20,076 nt of DNA from IMG/VR virus record IMGVR_UViG_3300046011_003736, positions 1 through 20,076 of that record; one strand, written 5' to 3'. The position numbers were made by a program, and so were the translations under genes. Each line of letters begins with the position of its first letter. Positions within the stretch are counted from its first letter, which is position 1. The stretch comes from a virus. A model generated the notes under the pieces. The model saw only the letters and a list, made by a program, of their open reading frames with translations. It was not told the origin of the DNA and did no database searches. This document shows positions 13,298-20,068 of this stretch, one piece after another.

Positions 13298-15261
13298 TGC
13301 TGAGGACGCACAGAATCGACAAAGCCAGAGAGGATAGTGGATTGAAGCGACAAGCGACCGCCCGAGTTGGGATTGGTCTGAACCCTGAACTGGATCGTGT
13401 TCCAGCGTCCCTTGCTGATGAGGTTGTACGCTTTGAGGAACTTCTGCGAGTTGGTGATCGTCAGGCTCGAATCGAGGTCCGTGAACGTCCCCGACATGTC
13501 GGTCGCGTAAGCGATCGCCGCGTCCGTATTGGAAGTGGTGTACGGGTTGTCGAACGCGAACTGAATGCTGTACCCGATCTTGTCGGGGATGGGCTCGTTC
13601 AGATTGTACGCCTTCGTGATCACCGTAGACTGATAACGAGATCCACCGTCCAGGTACGCGGAGCTTGAGACCGGTGCGAGACGGGTGTTCGGGAGGAAGT
13701 CGTTGAACGACCAGACTTGGCCTGCTCCCTCTGAGATCGAGGTCATGTCGCCCGCGAACATCAGTACGGGTCCGAACGTGGAGAACGAGGTGGCGAAGAA
13801 GTCGCTCACTTGCCAATTGTCCCAGTACCCGAGCCAAGAGCGGGCCAGTGAGTGATAGACGATGACCGCGTTGTTCCGGGGGAAAGCGGCTTCGAGTTCG
13901 AGCAAAGAACCGGATTCGAGGAGAACACCGAACTCGCTCTCCAGTCCAAGTCCGTTTGATTCATCGAGAACGAACGGAACAGCGAGGAGATAGCGGTTGT
14001 TCCAGAACACACCGTCGCAGAGGTCGAGCTTGGTCTTGTCGATCTTGCTGATCAGGTCATTGATCGGGCTGGAGAGCGCGAGGCCGACGCTGGTTTGGGT
14101 ACCGGCTTGGATTTGCGCCATCGACCGGATGCCGTCGCGGGAGAGGAAGAATACGTCAGCACCAACCGCAGCGATGGATCGGTGCGAGGAGCAGCCGATA
14201 TTGCCGCTGATGAGTGATATGGTCCAATCAGCAGGATCCTGCGTAGGATCGGCATCTACGGCCCAAATTGAGCGTTCCTTGAAGACGAGCAGTTTGTATC
14301 CGAACCACGAGTAGAGACCCTTGATGGGATCGCCGTCGCCGCCGACTCGGATGGAGCCGAGTGGATCCCAAGATTCGCCATCGAGGATATCCGAGAAGTA
14401 GAGGGTATCGGGCTGGATGGTGGTATCACCGGAGACGGCCCATAGCCGGTTGGTATGGGTGGTGAGGTAGAGCGGCTTGTTGGGCGGTGAGAGGGATACG
14501 AAAGCGACCGCGTGAGACTGGTTGGCCGGCGAGATGGAAACGGTGGGAGCGGTGACGTATCCGCTGCCGGGGTTTGTGATTATGATGGAAAGAATCGCTC
14601 CATCGCCACCAATTCTTGCTTCCGCGGTTGCGGTCACACCACTCGGAGGAGCGGCGATGGTGATTGTCGGGATCGAACTATGGCCACTTCCCTGATTGAT
14701 GACATCGATGCGGCTGATCTTGCCGGCGGCGATCGAGCTATTGAGATTCGCGCTGGAGACGTACTTCAGAGTTCCGTAGCCATCGGAATAGAACAGCTTG
14801 TCATTGAGCTGAGCGAAGTAAACGAAGGTGGCCGAGGCATTGAGTGTCGCGCCGCTGATCGCGTTGTAGGAAACGCCGGGGGAACCAAAGTAGAGGTTCT
14901 TGGTGTTGGCGTTACGATCGCTGACCGCGATGACCAGCCGCTCGGATGCTGCGGTATCGAAGAAAAATCCGGAATAGACCTCCGCATTTGTAGGAAGGTT
15001 ACTGCCGTAGTTGGAGGTGGTTAAGTTCCAAGCGGTGAGGATTTCCTCCCAGTTTCTGGATTCGCTGTTACCGGCGAGTGAAACCGATCCGAGACGAGTG
15101 ACTAGGTTGCCAAAGTCATCGTAGTCCATGTTGATGGCCGACTCCATGCTCGTAGCAGGGATGGCATCGGGACGAGTAGCAGAGACGACACCGGTACTGA
15201 AGCCGGTGCTTCCATCCAACAGCATCTGATCATCAAGAGCATCTGAGGATTGGAATGGCAT
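13294..15261 (-). CDS. Tail nozzle/stabilisation-type protein (T7 gp12-like)
   Basis: The 655-aa product is almost all beta, with recurring strands such as LYFSDILDGESWDPLG, LLVFKERSIWAVD (about 330-342) and VFFLSRDGIRSM (about 375-386), typical of beta-propeller tail proteins: T7 gp12 and the phage stabilisation proteins with a LLVFKE-SIW signature. It would form the distal nozzle of a short tail. Residues about 185-244 hold two copies of a small beta motif (INQGSGHSSIPTITI and ITNPGSGYVTAPTVSI) followed by GDGAI or AN, an apparent inserted decorative domain. It directly follows the gp11-like adaptor (6-base gap) and its TGA overlaps the GNAT-like start. The start ATG has no Shine-Dalgarno sequence. 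Tail role is confident; precise equivalence to gp12 is moderate. Confidence 0.75.
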   Translation of the reverse strand: MPFQSSDALDDQMLLDGSTGFSTGVVSATRPDAIPATSMESAINMDYDDFGNLVTRLGSVSLAGNSESRNWEEILTAWNLTTSNYGSNLPTNAEVYSGFFFDTAASERLVIAVSDRNANTKNLYFGSPGVSYNAISGATLNASATFVYFAQLNDKLFYSDGYGTLKYVSSANLNSSIAAGKISRIDVINQGSGHSSIPTITIAAPPSGVTATAEARIGGDGAILSIIITNPGSGYVTAPTVSISPANQSHAVAFVSLSPPNKPLYLTTHTNRLWAVSGDTTIQPDTLYFSDILDGESWDPLGSIRVGGDGDPIKGLYSWFGYKLLVFKERSIWAVDADPTQDPADWTISLISGNIGCSSHRSIAAVGADVFFLSRDGIRSMAQIQAGTQTSVGLALSSPINDLISKIDKTKLDLCDGVFWNNRYLLAVPFVLDESNGLGLESEFGVLLESGSLLELEAAFPRNNAVIVYHSLARSWLGYWDNWQVSDFFATSFSTFGPVLMFAGDMTSISEGAGQVWSFNDFLPNTRLAPVSSSAYLDGGSRYQSTVITKAYNLNEPIPDKIGYSIQFAFDNPYTTSNTDAAIAYATDMSGTFTDLDSSLTITNSQKFLKAYNLISKGRWNTIQFRVQTNPNSGGRLSLQSTILSGFVDSVRPQQ

Positions 15262-15267
15262 GGCGGA

Positions 15268-16029
15268 TTACAGGATGTCTTGGAACGTATAATCGTACAA
15301 GCTATCTGGAATGATGCGGCTGATCTGCTGCTGCTGACCGCGTTCCATGTCCTTCATAATGGAGACTTGAGCGGCCCCTTCTTGGAACTTGGCTTGGGCT
15401 TTCCCGTACTGCCGGGAGTATTCGAGGAGATCGCCTTCGGTGTAGGCCATCAGAGCGTTCTCGACACCGCGCAGCTCGAAGTTGCTGTCATTGATGATCG
15501 CTTGGTTCTCGCCGAACTGCCGCATCTGGGACTGCTTCTTCCCGAGGATGAAGAGGTTGCCATCGGTGTTGGGCGTGGGAACGAGCTTGATGCGCGGGAC
15601 GCCGGCTTCTCCGTAGGAGACTCCGATGACTCGGGTCCAGTTGACGAAGTTGCCGGGGGTGGACTTGCGGCTATCGACGTTGTTCCAGGTGTTGGGATCG
15701 AGCTGGAAGAACGAGACCCATTCCGCGGCGGGGACTTCAATGCCATCGGTCTCGCCGTCGATCGTGAATCGGATGGCGACCGGGAAGTCGAGGAACATGT
15801 TGTAGCCGGTACCTGAGGCGTAGGTAGCGGTTACGGTTTGGTCGAGGGTGACCAGTTCGTTGCCTTGGCTGACTGAGCGGGAGATGACGCCGAGGGTATC
15901 GTTCCAGAGGCACGAATCCCAGATCATGGAGTAGCGGCGGATGCAGAACTTCTTGGCCAACGTGAGGGTGGCCGAGTCCGTGAACGAGAGCTTGTCGCAG
16001 GCCGCTTGGGCTACTTCGGAGGGTTTCAT
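15268..16029 (-). CDS. Tail adaptor / tail tubular protein A-like (T7 gp11-like)
   Basis: The 253-aa product has helical ends and a beta-rich middle. It opens with MKPSEVAQAACDKLSFTDS and a helix (ATLTLAKKFCIRRYSMIWDS, 20-39), includes strands such as GVPRIKLVPTPNTDGNLFIL, and ends in long helices (ALMAYTEGDLLEYSRQYGKA). This resembles the adaptor proteins that form the ring between portal and nozzle in short-tailed phages (T7 gp11, 196 aa); the Trp-rich early segment and a late helix next to a Tyr/Gln-rich region fit. It is immediately upstream of the gp12-like gene, the usual adaptor-nozzle pair. The ATG overlaps the fibre gene stop as ATGA, with no clear Shine-Dalgarno sequence, suggesting coupled translation from the fibre message. 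Confidence 0.72.
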   Translation of the reverse strand: MKPSEVAQAACDKLSFTDSATLTLAKKFCIRRYSMIWDSCLWNDTLGVISRSVSQGNELVTLDQTVTATYASGTGYNMFLDFPVAIRFTIDGETDGIEVPAAEWVSFFQLDPNTWNNVDSRKSTPGNFVNWTRVIGVSYGEAGVPRIKLVPTPNTDGNLFILGKKQSQMRQFGENQAIINDSNFELRGVENALMAYTEGDLLEYSRQYGKAQAKFQEGAAQVSIMKDMERGQQQQISRIIPDSLYDYTFQDIL

Positions 16030-17384
16030 GCGAAGTATTCTTGGAGCGTCATCGAGGAGCTGACGCGGGCATCACTTGCCGAGTTTGTGTTATTGATTAC
16101 ATCTTGATTGGTTCTATTAAGCCACATGCTTGGAACACCTCCTCCAAAAGTTGTTGAATAAAGATGTAATTTGTATGTTACAGCAGATGTGGTTGATGGT
16201 GAATCAAGAATCTGAATGAACTGACTATTGAAGAAATTTGAGCTATATGGAGAAAGCCCAGTGAATGGCGCAATTCCATACAGGCTTGAACCTATGTTAT
16301 TTGATCCAATTTCAACTCCATTACGAGTAATACGCAAAGCTCCCTTCTCTATGTTTGTCCCAGCGTAATTAACTGCTATAGAAACAAGCACTTTTGAAGA
16401 AGATGACCGAGGAGTGATGGTTGTATTGAGAACAGTGATCTCAACCCCTGATCCAGTGTTTGTCCCTACAAATGCAGTCCCTTGAGGCGTTACATCCCTA
16501 TACAGCGTTTGAACACATTGCGGAGCATTGGAAGCTGTGATTCCCAACTGATTGGCTGGAACCACCTTCACCTTGCTCGAATCGCTCGCATCGGTGATCA
16601 GCACCTTGTCGTTGGCCAGATCAACCGTTTCGGAAGTGACGTTGGGAAGCGTGACGACATTGGCGTTAATCGTCAGGAGATCGGTTCCGGCATTTCCGAT
16701 CGTGGTGTTGCCGTTCGCTACAAGATTTCCGGCAACGGTCAGCCCGCCAAGGGTTGTCGCTCCAGTGACATCAAGTGTTCCACCGACAGTTGAGTCACCA
16801 AGGTTATCGAGTTCAGCAACCGTGGTAAGCCCGCTGACATTGAGCGTTGAGATGTTTGCGGTGGTTGCCCCGACGGTTCCCAGCGTAGTCGCTCCCGTGA
16901 CGCCTAGGGTCGTTCCAACCGTCGCCGCGCCGGTAACACCCAAGCTGGCCAACGTAGAGAGTCCCGTGACATTGAGAGTGGTCCCGACGACAGCCGCTCC
17001 GCTGGTGGATACACTTGAGAGCGAGGTAGCTCCGGTTACACCGAGGGTGCTGACGACGCTTGTGGCACCGGTCAGCGTGGAGGTACCGGTCACCGAGAGG
17101 TTGCCGGGGATCGCCAGATTGCCGCTTAGGCTTGTTGCGCCGGTTACGGTGAGGGTACCACCGACGACCGTGTTACCGCTTGCCGCGGCCACCGTGAGCT
17201 TGTTGGACCCGACGCTGAAGTCACCGGTGGTATTGACCGCGGTGGTCGATAACTGGAGCGCGGAATCGATGCCGCTGCCATCTCCAACGGCTTTGAGGAC
17301 GGAGGTCAGCGCGGAGTTGTCGGAGCTTTTTAGTAGGCCAGTGTATGTCGATGCGACGCTACTGCCTGTGAGTGGAGTTCCCAT
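16026..17384 (-). CDS. Repeat-shafted tail fibre with distinct head domain
   Basis: The 452-aa product has three parts. Residues 1-60 (MGTPLTGSSVASTYTGLL...) form the N-terminal attachment region. About 75-245 is a shaft of at least eight VTGATTL-type repeats (TLTVTGATSL, TLGVTGATSL, TLDVTGATTL and others), compatible with a trimeric beta-helix. About 277-452 is a Ser/Asn-rich beta domain (ITPRSSSSKVLVSIAVNYAG; SMWLNRTNQDVIN) that is probably the receptor-binding head. The head is far AT-richer (64 of 180 G+C at 16081-16260) than the shaft (39 and 41 of 60 at 16921-16980 and 17041-17100), so it looks acquired separately. Its TGA overlaps the adaptor start as ATGA. No peptidase or chaperone domain is visible at the C-terminus. 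Its role in host binding is inferred from layout. Confidence 0.75.
   Translation of the reverse strand: MGTPLTGSSVASTYTGLLKSSDNSALTSVLKAVGDGSGIDSALQLSTTAVNTTGDFSVGSNKLTVAAASGNTVVGGTLTVTGATSLSGNLAIPGNLSVTGTSTLTGATSVVSTLGVTGATSLSSVSTSGAAVVGTTLNVTGLSTLASLGVTGAATVGTTLGVTGATTLGTVGATTANISTLNVSGLTTVAELDNLGDSTVGGTLDVTGATTLGGLTVAGNLVANGNTTIGNAGTDLLTINANVVTLPNVTSETVDLANDKVLITDASDSSKVKVVPANQLGITASNAPQCVQTLYRDVTPQGTAFVGTNTGSGVEITVLNTTITPRSSSSKVLVSIAVNYAGTNIEKGALRITRNGVEIGSNNIGSSLYGIAPFTGLSPYSSNFFNSQFIQILDSPSTTSAVTYKLHLYSTTFGGGVPSMWLNRTNQDVINNTNSASDARVSSSMTLQEYFA
16660..17170 (-). repeat. Degenerate VTGATTL-coding repeats in the fibre shaft
   Basis: At least eight variants of a 10-residue theme (T-L-x-V-T/S-G-x-T-x-L/V) are spaced irregularly, joined by short variable segments. 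At DNA level copies share GTGACxGGxGCxAC-like stretches, so unequal recombination could change the shaft length. The repeats are GC-rich, and the plus strand of the region forms a long but meaningless frame of Val/Pro-rich peptide. Confidence 0.7.
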
Positions 17385-17385
17385 A

Positions 17386-17607
17386 TCAGTTCTTCGGTAG
17401 TGCGTACCAACCTGCTGGCAGGACCACGGTCGATGGTCCCACCAGCTTCTTGTTTGAATCGAATCCGTACACGCTGGCCTTGGTAGGCTTCGCGAGCATC
17501 ACGGGATCACCGGAAGGGACCAGGACCACCTTGGTCATCTGGCAACCGAGGCAGTCCAGCAATGCGATCAGCCAGATCGTTCTTGAGAGCCTCGGGTGCT
17601 TTTCCAT
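17386..17607 (-). CDS. Small lipoprotein-like protein, candidate outer spanin
   Basis: The 73-aa product has a basic N-terminus (MEKHPRLSR), a hydrophobic segment about residues 11-20 (IWLIALLDCL) and Cys at 19 and 22, with LGC making a lipobox-like site, then VVLVPSGDPVMLAKP and a C-terminal PAGWYALPK. I recall small phage proteins with a signal sequence, VPSG/DGTPV and a final GWYALP, often next to lysis genes, so a lipoprotein such as an outer-membrane spanin is plausible, but it is very short and the lipobox is imperfect. The start lies inside the 57-aa gene in another frame (101-base overlap), like nested Rz/Rz1 pairs. Its TGA is 1 base before the fibre ATG. Function is uncertain. Confidence 0.55.
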   Translation of the reverse strand: MEKHPRLSRTIWLIALLDCLGCQMTKVVLVPSGDPVMLAKPTKASVYGFDSNKKLVGPSTVVLPAGWYALPKN

Positions 17608-17680
17608 GTTGGATATCGGTGGGTGGTGTCTCGCGAAACCAATCGAGCAGGGCCTTCAGGATCTGGTAGATCCAGTTCAC
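17507..17680 (-). CDS. 57-aa amphipathic small protein in lysis cluster
   Basis: The frame starts with a GTG at 17678-17680 that overlaps the TGA of the second holin-like gene (GTGA), giving 57 aa; a longer version from an ATG at 17728 would run inside that upstream gene and is less likely. The N-terminus NWIYQILKALLDWF is hydrophobic/amphipathic and could be a membrane anchor, followed by a polar, partly charged tail (PTDIQHGKAPEALKNDLADR) and a Gly/Pro end. I recall similar short proteins just before lipoprotein genes in phage lysis regions, so an inner-membrane partner (inner spanin-like) of the 73-aa protein is a possibility; a real spanin is usually much longer. Weakly supported. Confidence 0.55.
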   Translation of the reverse strand: MNWIYQILKALLDWFRETPPTDIQHGKAPEALKNDLADRIAGLPRLPDDQGGPGPFR

Positions 17681-17862
17681 TGCTTCGGAGTTTCGGCAGG
17701 CTTCTTCAGGTTGCTCTTGATGGACCAACCAACGCTAGCCAGCGACAGCAGAGCCCCGACCAGCTCGGTGATCTGCTCGGTGGAGGCAACGCCACGAGCG
17801 ATGAGGAAACCGCCGGCGGCGGTCAGGCCGTGGCGGATGAGGGAGGCGATGTTGGGATTCAT
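17677..17862 (-). CDS. Holin-like small membrane protein (61 aa)
   Basis: The ATG at 17860-17862 overlaps the upstream stop as ATGA, giving a 61-aa protein; upstream extension to 17937 would cover the previous gene and is rejected. Residues 4-26 (NIASLIRHGLTAAGGFLIARG) and 32-48 (TELVGALLSLASVGWSI) form two membrane-spanning segments with a short loop, and the tail KSNLKKPAETPKQ is basic. The pattern of HGLTAAGG, LVGALL and GWSIKS resembles the small phage holins of the Pam3 gp28-like family. It would form pores or control lysis timing in the inner membrane. Its neighbour upstream is another two-span protein, perhaps an antiholin or second holin. Confidence 0.7.
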   Translation of the reverse strand: MNPNIASLIRHGLTAAGGFLIARGVASTEQITELVGALLSLASVGWSIKSNLKKPAETPKQ

Positions 17863-18029
17863 TTTCCGAAAAACAGTTTGTAGGTGCCGTAGGCCATGCA
17901 TAGGAACCCCAGCACGGCGGTTCCTAGCTGGACCCACTGGGTAAGGATAGGAGCCAACGATGCAGCGGTCAGGCCAGCGGCTGCGCTGATGGCTACAGTG
18001 ACGGCGTTGGTCGATGAATCGTTGGTCAT
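17859..18029 (-). CDS. Second small holin-like membrane protein (56 aa)
   Basis: A 56-aa frame runs from the ATG at 18027-18029 to a TGA at 17859-17861, overlapping the next start as ATGA. After a polar N-terminus (MTNDSSTN) residues 9-30 (AVTVAISAAAGLTAASLAPIL within) and 36-54 (GTAVLGFLCMAYGTYKLFF) form two hydrophobic spans. Such short two-span proteins beside another holin-like gene suggest a holin/antiholin pair. I do not recognise a specific family. The start has AGGA only 2 bases from the ATG. Position between the 51-aa gene (3-base gap) and the 61-aa holin-like gene supports it as real. Confidence 0.6.
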   Translation of the reverse strand: MTNDSSTNAVTVAISAAAGLTAASLAPILTQWVQLGTAVLGFLCMAYGTYKLFFGK

Positions 18030-18032
18030 TTC

Positions 18033-18188
18033 CTACTCAGGCTTGTGTTGAGCGGCTGCTGCGGTTTCGAGGAGTTCCACCAGAGGAAGGCCGACCTTCA
18101 TGTTGGTCACGTTGCCGGCCTTCATTCCAATGACGAGCAGCTCATAAAGTTGGTTGAACTGCTGGGGAGTGAGTTCGATCTTGATCAT
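18033..18188 (-). CDS. 51-aa conserved-looking small phage protein
   Basis: A 51-aa frame begins at the ATG at 18186-18188, which overlaps the stop of the upstream gene as ATGA, and ends at a TAG at 18033-18035. The sequence (ELTPQQFNQLYELLVIGMKA, residues 5-24, then VGLPLVELLETAAAA) is helical and amphipathic with no membrane-spanning segment. Short phage proteins of the same kind (a leading ELTxxQ and a later LPL-LL) occur next to tail or lysis genes, but I know no function. Reading-frame overlap with both neighbours and codon use like the surrounding genes support it. Confidence 0.6.
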   Translation of the reverse strand: MIKIELTPQQFNQLYELLVIGMKAGNVTNMKVGLPLVELLETAAAAQHKPE

Positions 18189-18559
18189 ACGGCAGGAGCT
18201 TCGACAACGGGAGCTTCAGGCGCAACAACAACCGGCGGCGGAACCGGCACCCACGGCAGCGGCGGAGCGATGACCGGCGGGTTGATCTGGTCGTTGATCT
18301 GAAGCGTCACGTTCGCTTCGATGGCGGTCTTGTCCACGCCATTGCTAAAGCACCAGCCAAGCACCTGATCCTGCGTGAGGTCAGGATACGGCGTGAATCC
18401 CTCCGTAGGAGGCGCGAACGACGCGCTGCCGTAGCAGGTGCCGTTGTAGGTTCCATCGGTGCCGTTGCAACGCCAGTCGGCGGTGATGACGACATCGGTG
18501 AGAGTGCCTTCGGTCGGTTTAACGAGAAGGCGTTCGATGATCCAAGAGAGGGTAATCAT
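18185..18559 (-). CDS. Conserved phage protein with Pro-rich tail (DUF7936-like)
   Basis: The 124-aa product begins MITLSWIIERLLVKPTEG, followed by TDVVITADWRCNGTDGTYN (about 21-39) and DLTQDQVLGWCFSNGVDKTA (about 60-79), a layout I recognise from small proteins of cyanophages and other tailed phages, in which a short beta region (VITADWRVNGTDGTY) is followed by a helical region (DLTQAQVLGWVW). I think the family is DUF7936, but this is from memory. The C-terminus is a Pro/Val-rich tail (PPLPWVPVPPPVVV) that is probably disordered. Its function is unknown; position between the fibre and small lysis-like genes suggests a virion accessory role. The ATG is 3 bases after the fibre stop. Confidence 0.6.
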   Translation of the reverse strand: MITLSWIIERLLVKPTEGTLTDVVITADWRCNGTDGTYNGTCYGSASFAPPTEGFTPYPDLTQDQVLGWCFSNGVDKTAIEANVTLQINDQINPPVIAPPLPWVPVPPPVVVAPEAPVVEAPAV

Positions 18560-18562
18560 GGC

Positions 18563-20068
18563 TTACTTAGCTTCGAGAGTTTGAACACGGGCGGTGAGTT
18601 CCTGAATGGCTTTCACCAGCACAGGAATGAGGTCTTGGCGAACGGACTTGTAGGGAGCTTCACCTTCGGGAGCAGGATCAGCCCACTCGTCTACAAGCTG
18701 CGGAAACACCTGCTCAAACTCCTGAGCGATGAAACCTCTGTCGCCTTTGATGTCCTTACCCTTACCAGCCTTCCAGTCAAACTTTCGCGGCTTCAGCGCA
18801 AGAATCGCTCCGAGTCCAACGTCAATGTCCTGAACGTTTTCTTTTAGGCGAGCATCGGAGATGGCGGCAATAGTAGTGTTAACTGCATTGATCGTTCCAG
18901 CCCAAGTAACATAAAATCTGCTGCTTGATGTGCCGGTGGAGTACATCTGCCAAGCTGTTCCACCGGAAGTATCAGATCCGACAAGAACAGCATTAGGGGA
19001 GGCAGTGCTGGGACGAATTGAAACACCGTTTCCTCCGTTCGTAGTCGTCCCCACCAACAGATTCCCACTCGCGTCGAGCGTCATCGCTTGGGTGAAGGTG
19101 ATGGCGTCGTTAGCGGTGCCGCTGGGGGCGTTGTGCCATTGATGCGCTCCAGCAAACTGCCTGTAGTGCGTGGCAGCAGCAGTTGTCTTGTAGATCCAAG
19201 AAAATGCTGAATCAATGTATGCGTTGCAAGTCAACTCCATTGACGCTGCGTCAGTCTGGCCAGACAATGAAACGCCACGCGAAAACTCCAAAACTTTGTA
19301 AATTGTCGACTGCCACGCACTCGGCGTAACCCCCACGCCGACGTTGCCGCCAAGATCCTGCAACACCAAGTCACGCGCACCATTTCCAGAACCGTTGTCG
19401 AACGAAGTGATTGCGGCGTAACGATTTGCTCCGGTGGCATCCGTCTTGAGTCGGAAGTAAATACCGAAGTCATCCGCATCGGTCGTTGTGATTCCTGCAA
19501 CGGTAGCAAGAGAAGCGGTCGTCGCTTTAGTTCCCGACGATGCTTGGAAACGATACGAAGGAGTACGCCCCACGCCCAGCCCCGTGGAGTTCAAAGTCAT
19601 TCGAGTGCCGCCTGCGCCGTCGTACCAAGAGAACACGCCAAGCGGGGCAATGCGGTGCTGCGCTAAACCATTTGCAAAAAACTCTACATAGCCATTGGTC
19701 CGGTTGTTGAACGTAATGTTGGCTCCATCGTGAATAACGTAACCAGTATCAGCACCGTTGATCGAAAGATTGAGAATAGCACTGCTAGTTCCACCAATCG
19801 TCAAATTACCACGATTTGCGGCGGCATTTTGAGTCGAGCCAGTTCCAATTATGCTATTAGTTCCAGCCGTCAGAACGCCGGTGATGGTGGCGGAGGCGAG
19901 GGTGGCGGTGCCGCCGGCTCCCAGGATCTGGTTCACGGTCACCTTTTTGGTGGTGCCGCTCGCCGCCATCGATGTGTCGGTAAGATCGACCATCGGGATG
20001 GGGAAGGTTGATGGGATGATCGGATTGGCTCCGATCGCCGTTAAGGCTGTGATTTTCGTATCTGGCAT
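18563..20068 (-). CDS. Tail fibre/spike with C-terminal S74 intramolecular chaperone
   Basis: The 501-aa product begins MPDTKITALTAIGANPIIPS, a common N-terminus of phage fibre proteins, followed by repetitive beta sequence (LTIGGTSSAILNL; GNVGVGVTPSAW; GAHQWHNAPSGTANDAITFT; AMTLDASGNLLVGTTT). The final 98 residues start at SDARLKENV (S404) and contain KPRKFDWK, GFIAQEFEQVFPQLV and a coiled end (IQELTARVQTLEAK), the peptidase S74 chaperone that helps trimer assembly and then cleaves itself off just before the Ser of SDARLKEN. The mature fibre would therefore end near residue 403. It likely binds host receptors. The stop of an upstream gene is suggested by TGA at 20070-20072, 1 base from the ATG, the same spacing as at the other fibre gene. 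Confidence 0.85.
   Translation of the reverse strand: MPDTKITALTAIGANPIIPSTFPIPMVDLTDTSMAASGTTKKVTVNQILGAGGTATLASATITGVLTAGTNSIIGTGSTQNAAANRGNLTIGGTSSAILNLSINGADTGYVIHDGANITFNNRTNGYVEFFANGLAQHRIAPLGVFSWYDGAGGTRMTLNSTGLGVGRTPSYRFQASSGTKATTASLATVAGITTTDADDFGIYFRLKTDATGANRYAAITSFDNGSGNGARDLVLQDLGGNVGVGVTPSAWQSTIYKVLEFSRGVSLSGQTDAASMELTCNAYIDSAFSWIYKTTAAATHYRQFAGAHQWHNAPSGTANDAITFTQAMTLDASGNLLVGTTTNGGNGVSIRPSTASPNAVLVGSDTSGGTAWQMYSTGTSSSRFYVTWAGTINAVNTTIAAISDARLKENVQDIDVGLGAILALKPRKFDWKAGKGKDIKGDRGFIAQEFEQVFPQLVDEWADPAPEGEAPYKSVRQDLIPVLVKAIQELTARVQTLEAK

Noticed and set aside
12869-13837. 322-aa frame extending the GNAT-like gene upstream
   Set aside because: The extra 180 residues are Arg/His/Asp-rich shadow of the tail nozzle gene; the start at 13297 with ATGA overlap gives a protein of T7 gp13 length.
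16660-17170. Repeats considered as a CRISPR array
   Set aside because: Repeat units are degenerate, irregularly spaced and continuously in frame with the fibre protein, so they are coding repeats.
16552-17400. 282-aa plus-strand frame opposite the fibre shaft
   Set aside because: Val/Pro/Thr-repeat sequence produced by the complement of the shaft repeats.
17677-17937. 86-aa version of the 61-aa holin-like protein
   Set aside because: The extra N-terminus is basic, unrelated to a holin and overlaps the 56-aa gene by about 80 bases; the internal ATG makes an ATGA junction.
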